A stretch of 64,000 bases of DNA from Mesorhizobium japonicum MAFF 303099. GTDB lineage: Bacteria; Pseudomonadota; Alphaproteobacteria; Rhizobiales; Rhizobiaceae. Below, one piece after another: positions 27,670 to 39,054 of this stretch. The position numbers and the translations under genes were made by a program. The stretch spans positions 248,001 through 312,000 of the forward strand of contig NC_002678.2 in the NCBI RefSeq assembly GCF_000009625.1, in the 5' to 3' direction. The first letter of the stretch is position 1, and each line of letters opens with the position of its first letter. A model generated the notes under the pieces. The model saw only the letters and a program-made list of their open reading frames with translations. It had not been told where the DNA came from and searched no databases.

Positions 27670-29115
27670 GTGGCTGAGAACTACGACGTCATCATCATCG
27701 GCTCGGGCCCCGGCGGCTATGTCACGGCGGTGCGTTCCGCCCAGCTCGGCTTCAAGACGGCGATTGTCGAGCGCGAGCATCTCGGCGGCATCTGCCTCAA
27801 CTGGGGCTGCATCCCGACCAAGGCGCTGCTGCGTTCGGCCGAGATCATGCACTATTCCGACCATCTGAAGGACTATGGCCTGAAGCTCGATGGCAAGGTC
27901 AGCGTCGACACGTCGGCCGTGGTCGACCGCTCGCGCAAAGTCTCGCTGCGGCTCAATGGCGGCGTTGCCTTCCTGATGAAGAAGAACAAGGTCGACGTCA
28001 TCTGGGGCGAAGCCAAGCTGTCGAAGCCCGGTGAGGTCGTCGTCTCCAAGACGGCCAAGACGCCGATGGAGCCGCAGCCGCCGGTACCGAAGGGCGTCAA
28101 GGGCGAGGGCACCTATACCGCCAAGCACATCATCCTGGCGACCGGCGCGCGGCCGCGCGCGCTGCCGGGCATCGAGCCGGACGGCAAGCTCATCTGGACC
28201 TATTTCGAGGCCATGGTGCCGAAGGAAATGCCGAAGTCGCTGCTGGTGATGGGCTCGGGCGCCATCGGCATCGAATTTGCCTCCTTCTACCGCACCATGG
28301 GCGCCGACGTGACGGTGGTCGAACTGTTGCCGGCGGTGATGCCGGTCGAGGATGCCGAGGTCTCGAAATTCGCGCAAAAACAGTTCGAGAAGCAAGGCAT
28401 GAAGATCATTCTCGAAGCCAAGGTGACCAAGGTCGAGAAGGGCGCCAACTCGGTCACCGCGCATGTCGAGATGAAGGACGGCAAGGTCGAGAAGATCACC
28501 GCCGACCGCATGATCTCGGCCGTCGGTGTCCAGGGCAATATCGAGAATCTCGGCCTTGAAGCGCTCGGCGTGAAGACCGACCGCGGCTGCATTGTCGTCG
28601 ACGGCTATGGCAAGACCAATGTACCAGGCATCTACGCCATCGGCGATGTCGCCGGCCCGCCCATGCTTGCCCACAAGGCCGAGCATGAGGGCGTCGTGTG
28701 CGTGGAAAAGATCGCTGGTTTCCCCGGCGTGCACGCCATCGACAAGCTCAAGATCCCGGGCTGCACCTACTGCAATCCGCAGGTCGCCTCCGTCGGCCTG
28801 ACGGAAGCCAAGGCCAAGGCCGAAGGCAAGGATATCCGCGTCGGCCGCTTCCAGTTCGCGGCTAACGGCAAGGCGATCGCGCTTGGCGAGGACCAGGGCT
28901 TCATCAAGACCATCTTCGACAAGAAGACCGGTCAGCTGCTCGGCGCCCATATGGTCGGCGCCGAGGTGACCGAACTGATCCAGGGCTTTGTCGTGGCGAT
29001 GAACCTCGAGACGACCGAGGAAGAGCTGATGCACACCATCTTCCCGCATCCGACGCTGTCGGAGATGATGAAGGAAAGCGTGCTCGACGCCTATGGCCGC
29101 GCCTTGAACGCATGA
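27670..29115 (+). CDS. lpdA: dihydrolipoyl dehydrogenase (E3)
   Basis: An FAD enzyme reoxidising dihydrolipoyl groups of the PDH complex with NAD+. 481 residues: FAD loop GSGPGG (11-16), redox disulfide Cys42/Cys47 (GGICLNWGCIPT), NAD loop GSGAIG near 196, and the C-terminal HTIFPHPTLSE with the catalytic His and Glu. A lysine-rich insertion around 130-150 (KTAKTPMEPQPPVPKGV) is normal for the PDH-linked E3 of this group. Last enzyme of the pdh block. Confidence 0.97.
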   Translation: MAENYDVIIIGSGPGGYVTAVRSAQLGFKTAIVEREHLGGICLNWGCIPTKALLRSAEIMHYSDHLKDYGLKLDGKVSVDTSAVVDRSRKVSLRLNGGVAFLMKKNKVDVIWGEAKLSKPGEVVVSKTAKTPMEPQPPVPKGVKGEGTYTAKHIILATGARPRALPGIEPDGKLIWTYFEAMVPKEMPKSLLVMGSGAIGIEFASFYRTMGADVTVVELLPAVMPVEDAEVSKFAQKQFEKQGMKIILEAKVTKVEKGANSVTAHVEMKDGKVEKITADRMISAVGVQGNIENLGLEALGVKTDRGCIVVDGYGKTNVPGIYAIGDVAGPPMLAHKAEHEGVVCVEKIAGFPGVHAIDKLKIPGCTYCNPQVASVGLTEAKAKAEGKDIRVGRFQFAANGKAIALGEDQGFIKTIFDKKTGQLLGAHMVGAEVTELIQGFVVAMNLETTEEELMHTIFPHPTLSEMMKESVLDAYGRALNA

Positions 29116-29214
29116 TAGATTCGCAGCAGGAGACTCAGCCGCGAAAGCCGCCGGATCTCGGCGGCAAGGCAGTTCGTTTTCGCATGCATTTCTACGCGCG
29201 CAAGGAGAAGGCAT

Positions 29215-29472
29215 ATGCACTTGAACGGCGTGGGCTGGATTGCAGCCATCATCATCGGCGGCCTGGCAGGCTGGTTCGCCGAAATGGTCATGAAGAGCAA
29301 CACCGGCATTTTCATGAACATTATCATGGGCATCGTTGGCGCAGTCGTGTTGAACGCTATCCTGCAGGCGCTCAATTTCGGCCCGTTCGGCGTCGGCTGG
29401 ATCGCCTATCTGATCACCGGCTTTATCGGTGCCTGCCTGCTGATCTGGGTCGGTCGCCTGGTGCGCCGCTAA
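29215..29472 (+). CDS. GlsB/YeaQ/YmgE family (transglycosylase-associated) membrane protein
   Basis: 85 residues, three hydrophobic segments with small-residue motifs: GWIAAIIIGGLAGWFAE, IIMGIVGAVVLNAI and GWIAYLITGFIGACLLIWVGRLVRR. Typical of the stress-induced GlsB/YeaQ family. GGAGAAGG precedes ATG 29215. It sits in the 490-bp gap between lpdA and lipA; function unknown. Confidence 0.85.
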   Translation: MHLNGVGWIAAIIIGGLAGWFAEMVMKSNTGIFMNIIMGIVGAVVLNAILQALNFGPFGVGWIAYLITGFIGACLLIWVGRLVRR

Positions 29473-29609
29473 TCGGTACCGTTCCCGGCTATGCGAAAAC
29501 GGTTGTAGCGGCATGCGCCGCTGCAGCCTTTTTCTTTGTGCCGAAAAGTCCTAGATGACGATAAACTGACGATCGCCGAGGGGCGGTCACGAGAAAAGCC
29601 AGGGTCCAG

Positions 29610-30575
29610 ATGGTTACTGTCCTCGACGCGATCGCCAACGCACCACGGTTGCGGCACCCCGAGAAGGCGCACAAGCCCGACCAGGAGGTGTTGCGCAAGC
29701 CGGACTGGATCCGCGTCAAGGCGCCGGTCTCGAAGGGCTATGCCGAGACGCGCGAGATCGTCAAATCCCACAAGCTGGTGACGGTCTGCGAAGAGGCCGG
29801 TTGCCCCAACATCGGCGAGTGCTGGGAAAAGAAGCACGCCACCTTCATGATCATGGGCGAGATCTGCACGCGCGCTTGCGCCTTCTGCAATGTCGCCACC
29901 GGCATTCCGACCGCGCTGGACCCCGATGAGCCGGCCCGCGTCGCGCATGCCGTCAAGCAGATGGGGCTCAGCCACGTCGTCATCACCTCGGTCGACCGCG
30001 ACGATCTTGCCGATGGCGGTGCGCAGCATTTTGCCGATGTCATCCGGGCGATCCGCGCGGCAACGCCGTCGACCACGATCGAAATCCTGACGCCCGATTT
30101 CCTGCGCAAGGACGGCGCGCTTGAGATCGTCGTGGCGGCCAGGCCCGACGTCTTCAACCACAATCTCGAAACCGTGCCGTCGAACTATCTGAAGGTCCGG
30201 CCGGGCGCCCGCTATTTCCACTCGATCCGGCTGTTGCAGCGGGTCAAGGAACTCGATCCGTCGATCTTCACCAAATCCGGCATCATGGTTGGCCTGGGCG
30301 AGGAGCGAAATGAAATCCTGCAGCTGATGGACGATCTGCGCTCGGCCAATGTCGACTTCATGACCATCGGCCAATATCTGCAGCCTTCGAAAAAGCACCA
30401 TCCGGTGATCCGCTTCGTGACGCCCGAAGAGTTCAAGTCCTTCGAGACGATCGGCCGGACCAAGGGTTTCCTGCTTGTGGCATCGAGCCCGCTGACGCGT
30501 TCATCGCACCATGCCGGCGACGATTTCGCCCGGCTGCGCGCGGCGCGGGAAGCGCAGCTCCAGAAATCGGTCTAG
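29610..30575 (+). CDS. lipA: lipoyl synthase
   Basis: A radical SAM enzyme inserting two sulfurs into octanoyl groups on lipoyl domains. 321 residues. The auxiliary cluster Cys60-X4-Cys65-X5-Cys71 and the SAM cluster Cys86-X3-Cys90-X2-Cys93 are both complete, and the C-terminal [10 protein letters not shown] carries the conserved Ser that caps the auxiliary cluster. Located after pdh genes whose E1-beta and E2 each need lipoylation. Confidence 0.97.
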   Translation: MVTVLDAIANAPRLRHPEKAHKPDQEVLRKPDWIRVKAPVSKGYAETREIVKSHKLVTVCEEAGCPNIGECWEKKHATFMIMGEICTRACAFCNVATGIPTALDPDEPARVAHAVKQMGLSHVVITSVDRDDLADGGAQHFADVIRAIRAATPSTTIEILTPDFLRKDGALEIVVAARPDVFNHNLETVPSNYLKVRPGARYFHSIRLLQRVKELDPSIFTKSGIMVGLGEERNEILQLMDDLRSANVDFMTIGQYLQPSKKHHPVIRFVTPEEFKSFETIGRTKGFLLVASSPLTRSSHHAGDDFARLRAAREAQLQKSV

Positions 30576-30585
30576 CGCTGGTTGA

Positions 30586-31041
30586 ATGCCGAAATTCGAA
30601 GCCACCCGCCGCGTCGCCCATACGCCACAGCAGATGTTCGCGCTGGTTGCCGATGTCGAGGCCTATCCGCAGTTCCTGCCGCTCTGCGAAGCGCTGACGG
30701 TGCGCACGCGCAAGGAGCGTGACGGACGCACCGTTCTCCTGGCCGACATGAGCATCGGCTACAAGGCGATCCGCGAGACCTTCACGACACAGGTGCTTTT
30801 GAAGCCCGACGAGAGCGCCATCGACGTGAAATATATCGACGGCCCGTTCAAATATCTGAGCAATGTCTGGCGTTTCGAGCCCGATGGCGCCGGCTGCGCC
30901 GTCCGCTTCTTCATCGACTATGAGTTCAAGAGCCGTATCCTGGGCGCGCTGATGGGCACCATGTTCGACCGTGCCTTCCGGATGTTCGCCGAGGCTTTCG
31001 AAAAGCGCGCCGACGTCATCTATGGGGTTGCGCCGGCATGA
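30586..31041 (+). CDS. COQ10/RatA-family START-domain protein
   Basis: 151 residues with the polyketide-cyclase/START fold: TRRVAHTPQQMFALVADVEAYPQFLPLCEAL at the start and a long C-terminal helix (MGTMFDRAFRMFAEAFEKRA). Homologues bind coenzyme Q and help it act in respiration; E. coli RatA is the same family. It starts 10 bp after lipA, the conserved alphaproteobacterial arrangement. The ubiquinone role is the better guess here. Confidence 0.88.
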   Translation: MPKFEATRRVAHTPQQMFALVADVEAYPQFLPLCEALTVRTRKERDGRTVLLADMSIGYKAIRETFTTQVLLKPDESAIDVKYIDGPFKYLSNVWRFEPDGAGCAVRFFIDYEFKSRILGALMGTMFDRAFRMFAEAFEKRADVIYGVAPA

Positions 31042-31043
31042 CG

Positions 31044-31547
31044 CTATCGCGGTGAATCCGTGCCTTGTCCAAGCGCGCGCAGGCCGAATTGCAGCGCGTG
31101 TCTCACCGTCTCGTGGCGGATGAATTCGCGGCCCTTGTGGCCAAACAGCTGGCGCTCGGCGACAACAGGCTGGCCGGCCAGGGCAAGGCCGAACCAGACG
31201 AGACCGACCGGCTTGTCAGCCGAACCTCCGCTTGGGCCGGCAATGCCGGTAACGGCAAGAGAAAGGCTCGCGCGCGAATGCGCCAGCGCGCCGGCCGCCA
31301 TCTCCAGGACCGTTTCGCGCGAAACGGCTCCATGCGCGTCGAGCGTTTTGGCGGCAACGCCGAGCATGTCCATCTTGGCTTCGTTGGAATAGGTGATAAA
31401 GCCGCGGTCGACCACCGCCGAGGAGCCGGCAATGTCGGTGAGCGCGGCGATGATCAGGCCGCCGGTGCAGCTTTCAGCCGTCGCCAGCATGATGCCGCGT
31501 TGCTGGCAGGCCAGCAGCAGGGAGTTTGCGAGTTCGGCGTTGCTCAT
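31044..31547 (-). CDS. CinA C-terminal domain protein (nicotinamide-nucleotide amidohydrolase)
   Basis: 167 residues consisting of the CinA_C domain only: ATAESCTGG near 21-29 with the nucleophilic Ser, [13 protein letters not shown], and [21 protein letters not shown]. Family members deamidate NMN to nicotinate mononucleotide in pyridine nucleotide salvage. It starts inside the ispDF stop (4-bp overlap) and ends 2 bp from the convergent COQ10 gene. The N-terminal COG1058 domain is absent, as in E. coli PncC. Confidence 0.9.
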   Translation of the reverse strand: MSNAELANSLLLACQQRGIMLATAESCTGGLIIAALTDIAGSSAVVDRGFITYSNEAKMDMLGVAAKTLDAHGAVSRETVLEMAAGALAHSRASLSLAVTGIAGPSGGSADKPVGLVWFGLALAGQPVVAERQLFGHKGREFIRHETVRHALQFGLRALGQGTDSPR

Positions 31548-32767
31548 TCCGGCACCTCGCCGGGGAACACCACGCTGGCGGTGGCGATCGCCGCAATGCC
31601 TTCCTCGCGGCCGACGAAGCCGAGTTTTTCGTTGGTTGTCGCCTTGATCGAGATGCGGTCGGCGGAAATGCCCAGCATCCGCGACAGGGCTGCCGTCATC
31701 GCCTCGCGATGCGGGCCGACGCGCGGCGCCTCGCAGATCAGCGTGATGTCGGCATTGGCGATGCGTCCGCCGCGCTGGCGCACGACTTTCGCCGCGTGTT
31801 CGACGAAGATCCGCGACGCCGCACCTTTCCACTGCGGATCGGACGGCGGAAAATGCGTACCGATGTCACCGGCTCCGCAGGTCGCCAGCAGCGCGTCGGT
31901 CAAGGCATGCAGGCCGACATCGGCATCGGAATGACCGGACAGTTTCTTGTCATGTGGAATGGCGACGCCGCACAAAGTGACGTGATCGCCGGGCTCAAAG
32001 GCGTGGACATCGTAGCCGTTGCCGGTGCGGATGTCGGGGAAATGTGTGCGTTCGCTGGAAAGCCGCTGGTGCGCCATGGCGATGTCCCGTGCCCAGGTGA
32101 GTTTGACATTGTCCGGCGAGCCCGGAACGAGCTTGACTGGAATATGCGCCCATTCGGCGATGGCCGCGTCATCAGTGAAGTCCAGCCTACCCAGTTGAAA
32201 GGCCTTGTCGTGTGCGGCAAGGATCGGCCCGTAGGGAAAACCTTGCGGCGTTTGCGCCGCGTGCAGCCCGCTTCGGGAAACGGTTTCCGCGACCACTCCG
32301 GCGGCCGATTCGCGCTTCAGCGTGTCTGCGACGGGGAGGGCGGGCAACGCCCCCTCGTTCTCGCCGATGGCGGAAATGGTTCGGTCGATCAGGTCCGCAT
32401 CGACGAACGGGCGGACGGCGTCGTGAATTAGAACCTGGCCCGGCGCATGCTCCTTCAGCGCCAGCAGCCCGAGCCGGACGGACTCCTGCCGGGTCGGTCC
32501 GCCAATGATGGCGGTGACGCGCTCAGCCTGGCTGCCCGCCGCTTGCCGGAACAATTCGTGGTCGTCGGCGTGGATGGCGACGACGATCCGGTCGGTTCGC
32601 GGATGGGCCAGAAATATCTCCAGCGTGTGCGCAATGACGGCGCGGCCGCCAATGTTCTGGTATTGCTTGGGTCCGTTGGCCTGCCCGGCACGAGCGCCGC
32701 GGCCGGCGGCGACGATCACCACCGCAACCCCACCTGTCGCGCTCGCGTTTTCACTTGCCTCAGTCAT
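31544..32767 (-). CDS. ispDF: bifunctional IspD/IspF isoprenoid enzyme
   Basis: 407 residues fusing two MEP-pathway enzymes. IspD (about 12-235) transfers CMP to [12 protein letters not shown] (20-28) and Lys34 bind CTP, and HDAVRPF is conserved. IspF (about 245-405) cyclises CDP-ME-2-phosphate: GNGYDVHAF and [13 protein letters not shown] hold the metal-binding Asp and His, and [13 protein letters not shown] is the family signature. The fusion is usual in alphaproteobacteria. ATG 32767 is preferred; the frame is open further upstream but without IspD sequence. Confidence 0.95.
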   Translation of the reverse strand: MTEASENASATGGVAVVIVAAGRGARAGQANGPKQYQNIGGRAVIAHTLEIFLAHPRTDRIVVAIHADDHELFRQAAGSQAERVTAIIGGPTRQESVRLGLLALKEHAPGQVLIHDAVRPFVDADLIDRTISAIGENEGALPALPVADTLKRESAAGVVAETVSRSGLHAAQTPQGFPYGPILAAHDKAFQLGRLDFTDDAAIAEWAHIPVKLVPGSPDNVKLTWARDIAMAHQRLSSERTHFPDIRTGNGYDVHAFEPGDHVTLCGVAIPHDKKLSGHSDADVGLHALTDALLATCGAGDIGTHFPPSDPQWKGAASRIFVEHAAKVVRQRGGRIANADITLICEAPRVGPHREAMTAALSRMLGISADRISIKATTNEKLGFVGREEGIAAIATASVVFPGEVPE

Positions 32768-32780
32768 GGCGATTGGCTTA

Positions 32781-32828
32781 GCGCACGATCCCCAAAAGTG
32801 TAATTGGTTTTCCAAAAAGATCGTGCGT
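32781..32828. repeat. rhizobial-type intergenic palindromic element
   Basis: CGCACGATC (32782-32790) and its exact complement (32819-32827) flank an A/T-richer core containing CCAAAAGTG and TTGGTTTTCCAAAA. This architecture resembles the abundant GCATGATC...GATCATGC palindromic repeats of Mesorhizobium and relatives. It lies 14 bp upstream of ispDF. Confidence 0.6.
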
Positions 32829-32948
32829 CAAATGTGAATTCCAAAGCATCCTTCACATGCCCTGAGGGACGCGCGGCGCGCCCTGGTCACGGCAAATGCC
32901 TAAGGTCCGGAATTTTCCCAATTGCGCCTCAATGTGACGTCATTCCGC

Positions 32949-32987
32949 GTTGCACATTGTAGCTGATATGGCTAGAGAATGTGCAAC
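32949..32987. promoter_or_regulatory. inverted repeat over the dusB-ntrBC promoter (candidate NtrC operator)
   Basis: GTTGCACATT and its perfect complement AATGTGCAAC are separated by 19 bp, ending 25 bp before the dusB ATG. Each arm carries the TGCA(C) core of NtrC sites. TTGCAC (32950-32955) and TAGAGA (32973-32978), 17 bp apart, form a sigma-70-like promoter between the arms, so a protein on the repeat would repress. In other rhizobia NtrC represses its own operon. Confidence 0.6.
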
Positions 32988-33012
32988 GAATGGACATGCT
33001 TGGTTTTTGTGC

Positions 33013-34041
33013 ATGGTTAACTCAGCCAGATTGGCCGCGCCTTTGAACGTCGGCGGCGTGGAAATCCGCAACCGCGTCTTCCTCGCGCCGATGTCGGGCA
33101 TCACCGACGAGCCGTTCCGGCGGCGCGCCCATGCGCACGGCGCGGGCCTGGTCGTGTCCGAAATGGTGGCAAGCGGCGAACTCGCCAAGGGTAGGGCCGG
33201 CTTCGACCTGCGCATACGGCATTCCGGCCTGCCCGTCCATATGGTGCAGCTGGCGGGCCGCGAAGCGATCCACATGGCCGAAGGCGCACGGATCGCCGCA
33301 GGCGAGGGCGCCGACATCATCGACATCAACATGGGCTGCCCGGCCAAGAAGGTCACCGGTGGTTATGCCGGTTCGGCATTGATGCTGGATCTCGACCATG
33401 CGCTGTCGCTGATCGAGGCCGTGGTCGGCGCGGTCAAGGTGCCGGTGACGGTCAAGATGCGGCTCGGCTGGGACGAAGGCGCCCTCAATGCGCCCATCCT
33501 CGCGCGCCGTGCCGAGCAGGCGGGCGTCAAGATGGTGACGGTGCATGGCCGCACGCGCTGCCAGTTCTACCAGGGCAAGGCCGACTGGCGCGCCATCGCC
33601 CGCGTCAAGGAAGCCGTGTCCATTCCAGTCGTTGCCAATGGCGATGTCTGTTCCCCGGCCGAGGCAGCTGCCATTCTCGACCAATCGGGCGCCGATGCGG
33701 TGATGGTCGGTCGCGCGCATTACGGCGCGCCCTGGATCGCCGGTGGCATCGCGGCAGCGGCGGCAGGCGAAGTGGCGGCCAACGTGCCCGAGAATCGCGC
33801 GGCTCTGGCAGACTATATCGTCGGCCACTACGAGGACATGCTGGCGCTTTATGGCGTTGAGAGCGGTTTGCGCCAGGCGCGCAAACATCTGGGCTGGTAT
33901 CTTGATCGCCATGCTGTTGGCGTCGCCGACGATGACCGAAAGGCCATCCTGACGGCGTTCGATCCGGCCCGCGTCATTGCCTTGCTGCGCAATGTGTTTT
34001 CGCGTGATCCGCAACCCTTGAGCCTGCGGAGCGCCGCATGA
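33013..34041 (+). CDS. dusB: tRNA-dihydrouridine synthase B (NifR3 family)
   Basis: An FMN enzyme reducing uridine to dihydrouridine in tRNA D-loops. 342 residues in a TIM barrel: [14 protein letters not shown] binds [21 protein letters not shown] carries the catalytic Cys109, and [14 protein letters not shown] is the phosphate loop. ATG 33013 gives the usual N-terminus; ATGs further upstream would lie inside the promoter repeat. It overlaps ntrB by 4 bp and is the classical first gene (orf1/nifR3) of the rhizobial ntr operon. Confidence 0.95.
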   Translation: MVNSARLAAPLNVGGVEIRNRVFLAPMSGITDEPFRRRAHAHGAGLVVSEMVASGELAKGRAGFDLRIRHSGLPVHMVQLAGREAIHMAEGARIAAGEGADIIDINMGCPAKKVTGGYAGSALMLDLDHALSLIEAVVGAVKVPVTVKMRLGWDEGALNAPILARRAEQAGVKMVTVHGRTRCQFYQGKADWRAIARVKEAVSIPVVANGDVCSPAEAAAILDQSGADAVMVGRAHYGAPWIAGGIAAAAAGEVAANVPENRAALADYIVGHYEDMLALYGVESGLRQARKHLGWYLDRHAVGVADDDRKAILTAFDPARVIALLRNVFSRDPQPLSLRSAA

Positions 34042-35176
34042 ACGCCATCGCTGGCCAGGGAGCTGAAATGGTGGACGCCGCCCAGATCGTCCTCAACACC
34101 ATCCGCCGCCCGGTGATCATGATCAGCGAGGAAGGCTTCATCACCTTCGCCAATGCCGATGCCGAGGACTTTTTTCGCTCCAGCGCGACCATGCTGGCGC
34201 GCAACACCCTGTCCAAGCTCGTCCCCTTCGGCAGTCCGCTGCTGACCTTGGTCGATCAGGTGCGCGAGCGCCGGGCTCCGGTCAACGAGTATCGGGTCGA
34301 TGTGTCGTCGCCACGCCTCGGCATCGAGAAGGTCGTCGATCTCTATGTCGCGCCGGTGCCGGAATTCCCGGGCTCCGTCGTGGTCATGTTCCAGGAACGG
34401 TCCATGGCCGACAAGATCGACCGGCAGATGACGCATCGCGGTGCCGCGCGCTCGGTGACTGGCCTGGCGGCGATGCTCGCCCATGAGATCAAGAACCCGC
34501 TCTCCGGCATCCGCGGCGCCGCGCAACTGCTCGAACTGTCCGCCTCCGACGAGGACCGCGCGTTGACCCGGCTGATCACCGACGAGACGGACCGCATCGT
34601 CTCGCTGGTCGATCGCATGGAGGTGTTTTCCGACGAGCGGCCGATCGATCGCTATCCCGTCAACATCCATGTCGTTCTCGACCATGTGAAGGCGATCGCA
34701 AAGAACGGTTTTGCCAAGAAAATCAGGATATTGGAGGACTATGATCCATCATTGCCTCCAGTGTTCGCCAACCGCGACCAGCTGATCCAGGTGTTCCTGA
34801 ACCTGGTCAAGAACGCCGCCGAGGCGATCGGCACCGACCCGCATGGCGAGATCGTGCTGTCGACCGCCTTCCGGCCGGGCATTCGCGTATCGGTGCCGGG
34901 AACGCAGGACCGCGTGTCGCTGCCCCTGGAGTTCTGCGTGCGCGACAATGGCCCCGGTGTCTCGGAGGATATCCTGCCGATCCTGTTTGATCCTTTCATC
35001 ACCACCAAGCCGAACGGCTCGGGGCTGGGGCTTGCGCTGGTCGCCAAGATCGTCGGCGAGCATGGCGGCATCATCGAATGCGAATCGACCCCGCGAGGAA
35101 CCACCTTCCGCATCCTGATGCCGGCCTGGAAGGAAACGCCGTTCGGCGCTGAAGAAGACGGTGAAGGAGACCGCAA

Positions 35177-35180
<4 letters not shown>
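34038..35180 (+). CDS. ntrB: nitrogen regulation sensor kinase/phosphatase NtrB
   Basis: 380 residues, soluble. A PAS domain (about 12-120), then HisKA with phospho-His149 in [15 protein letters not shown], then HATPase_c with N-box [11 protein letters not shown]1 DNGPGV, F-box [17 protein letters not shown]. It phosphorylates or dephosphorylates NtrC according to the PII (GlnB) signal of nitrogen status. Coupled to dusB upstream and to ntrC downstream by 4-bp overlaps, ensuring matched amounts. Confidence 0.97.
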
Positions 35181-36637
<1,457 letters not shown>

Positions 36638-36768
36638 GCGACGACCCGGCGACGACTCTTTTTCAGGGGACTGAGCGGCGAAAGATTTCCGCCATTGTCA
36701 CACTTGTTGCATAATCGCCACAATGCGTTGCATAGATCGGACGCAATCATTGGCTCCCAGACGGCGAC

Positions 36769-39054
36769 ATGGCTCCGCAGGCACCTGTACTCAATCAACC
36801 GCTATTCAGCGAACCCGGCGCGCGCGACGGGCGCCGCTTGCTGGCGCTGCCCGGCGTGGTGGCCGTCGTCGGCGCGCTGGTCATGGCGGCCATCTCGTTC
36901 ACCATCCTGGTCGGCGCGACGCCGATCGCGCCTGACGCCAGGACGACCTGGGCGCTGATCGCGCTCAATGCCGCTTTCGTGCTGTTCCTCATGGCGCTGG
37001 TCGGGCGCGAAGTGCATCGCATCGTCATGGCCCGCCGGCATGGCAAGGCGGCCTCGCGGCTGCATGTGCGCATCGTCGCCATGTTCGCGCTGGTTGCCGC
37101 CATCCCCGCCATCATGGTGGCCATCATCGCCTCGATCACGCTCGATATCGGCCTCGACCGCTGGTTCGAGATTCGTACCAAGACGATCGTCAATTCCTCG
37201 CTGTCGATCGCCGATGCCTATGTCCAGGAGAACGCCCGCAATCTGCAGGGCACGACGCTGTCGATGGCCTATGATCTCGACGCGTCGCGCTCGCTATACG
37301 GCCTTGATCGCACAGGCTTTCTCGACCTCCTGAACAAGGAGGCGGTGGGCCGGTCGCTGGCCCATGCGGCGCTGATCAAGCCCGACGGTTCGTTCGTCAT
37401 GAGCGCGCAGACCGATGCCGATTTCGCCATGCCGGAACCGCCGGAAGGTTCAGTCAGCAGCGCCACCGACGGCAAGCCGGTGCTGATAGAGCCGCGCACC
37501 CGCAACATCATGGGCGCCATCGTCAAGCTGCGCGAAATCGAGGGCCTCTACCTCTACACCATCCGCCTTGTCGATCCCGAGGTGATCAAGGCGCGGCAGA
37601 TCGTCAGGTCCAACACCGACGAGTATCGCAATCTCGAAGACAACAGGCGCACGTCGCAAGTAGCCTTCGCGCTGCCCTATCTGTCGCTGACCCTGATCAT
37701 CATCTTGTCGGCAATCTGGACGGGCATCGCGGTCGCCGACCGCCTCGTGCGGCCGATTCGCCAGCTCATTGGCGCTGCCGACGAAGTGGCGACCGGCAAT
37801 CTCGACGTCGCGGTTCCGGTTAGATCTTCCGACGGCGATGTCGCCTCGCTTGGCGACACCTTCAACAAGATGCTGCTGGAGCTCAAATCGCAGCGCAACG
37901 AGATCCTGTCGGCGAAGGACCTGATCGACGAGCGGCGGCGCTTCTCCGAAGCCGTGCTTGCCGGTGTCACCGCCGGCGTCATCGGCGTCGATCCCTACGG
38001 CATCGTCACCATCGTCAACCGTTCGGCCGAATCGATGCTGGCCATCTCCGCCAGTGCCGCACTCGGGCAGAACCTTTCCGCTATTTTGCCGCATGTCGGC
38101 CGCGTCTTCGAGATCGGCCGCCAGTCGGGCAAGCCCGTCTACCGCGAGCAGGTGACGTTTTTCCGCGCCGGCACCGAGCGCACTTTCAACGTGCAGATCA
38201 CCATCGAAGCGGGCGACGACGGCTCGGAAGAGAAATCCTACGTCGTGACCGTCGACGACATCACCGATCTGGTCCAGGCGCAGCGTTCTTCAGCCTGGGC
38301 CGACGTCGCGCGCCGCATCGCCCACGAGATCAAGAACCCGCTGACGCCGATCCAGCTTTCGGCCGAGCGCATCAAGCGCCGATACGGCAAGGTCATCACC
38401 GAGGACCGCGAGGTTTTCGACCAATGCACCGACACCATCATCCGGCAGGTCGAGGACATCGGCCGCATGGTCGACGAATTCTCCGCCTTCGCGCGCATGC
38501 CCAAGCCCGAGATGAAGGCCATCGATCTGCGCGAATCGCTGCGCGAGGCATCCTTCCTGGTCGAGGTCAGCCGCGCCGACATCACCTTCGAGCGGATTTT
38601 CGGCAATGAACCGCTCAAGGGCACATTCGACAGCCGCCTTCTGGCGCAGGCTTTCGGCAATGTGATCAAGAACGCCGCCGAGGCGATCGACGGACTGGAA
38701 CAAAAGGACGGTTCGCACGGCATAATCCGGATTCAAGCCGGCCGTCAGAATGGCGCGATTCGTATCGACGTCATCGACAATGGCAAAGGCCTGCCGCGCG
38801 AGAATCGCCAACGGCTGCTCGAGCCCTATATGACCACGCGCGAGAAAGGCACCGGGCTTGGTCTCGCTATCGTCAAGAAGATCGTGGAGGACCATGGCGG
38901 CAGGCTGGAACTTCATGATGCGCCTGCGGACTTCCACGGCGGCCGCGGGGCGATGATCAGCATCATCCTGCCGCTGGCGGCCGTCACGCCGTTGCGCGGC
39001 GAAGGCAAGACGGAACACGAAAGAGAAACTGAAAAGGTCGGTAATGGCGTCTGA
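36769..39054 (+). CDS. ntrY: membrane sensor kinase NtrY
   Basis: 761 residues. N-terminal TM helices (about 27-50, 65-85 and 100-125), an extracytoplasmic region, a further TM near 305-325, HAMP (DRLVRPIRQLIGAADEVATGNLDV), PAS, HisKA with phospho-His519 ([25 protein letters not shown]) and HATPase_c (DNGKGLPRENRQ...EKGTGLGLAI). It phosphorylates NtrX; in alphaproteobacteria the pair responds to nitrogen and redox/oxygen conditions. It starts 131 bp after ntrC and overlaps ntrX by 11 bp. Confidence 0.96.
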   Translation: MAPQAPVLNQPLFSEPGARDGRRLLALPGVVAVVGALVMAAISFTILVGATPIAPDARTTWALIALNAAFVLFLMALVGREVHRIVMARRHGKAASRLHVRIVAMFALVAAIPAIMVAIIASITLDIGLDRWFEIRTKTIVNSSLSIADAYVQENARNLQGTTLSMAYDLDASRSLYGLDRTGFLDLLNKEAVGRSLAHAALIKPDGSFVMSAQTDADFAMPEPPEGSVSSATDGKPVLIEPRTRNIMGAIVKLREIEGLYLYTIRLVDPEVIKARQIVRSNTDEYRNLEDNRRTSQVAFALPYLSLTLIIILSAIWTGIAVADRLVRPIRQLIGAADEVATGNLDVAVPVRSSDGDVASLGDTFNKMLLELKSQRNEILSAKDLIDERRRFSEAVLAGVTAGVIGVDPYGIVTIVNRSAESMLAISASAALGQNLSAILPHVGRVFEIGRQSGKPVYREQVTFFRAGTERTFNVQITIEAGDDGSEEKSYVVTVDDITDLVQAQRSSAWADVARRIAHEIKNPLTPIQLSAERIKRRYGKVITEDREVFDQCTDTIIRQVEDIGRMVDEFSAFARMPKPEMKAIDLRESLREASFLVEVSRADITFERIFGNEPLKGTFDSRLLAQAFGNVIKNAAEAIDGLEQKDGSHGIIRIQAGRQNGAIRIDVIDNGKGLPRENRQRLLEPYMTTREKGTGLGLAIVKKIVEDHGGRLELHDAPADFHGGRGAMISIILPLAAVTPLRGEGKTEHERETEKVGNGV

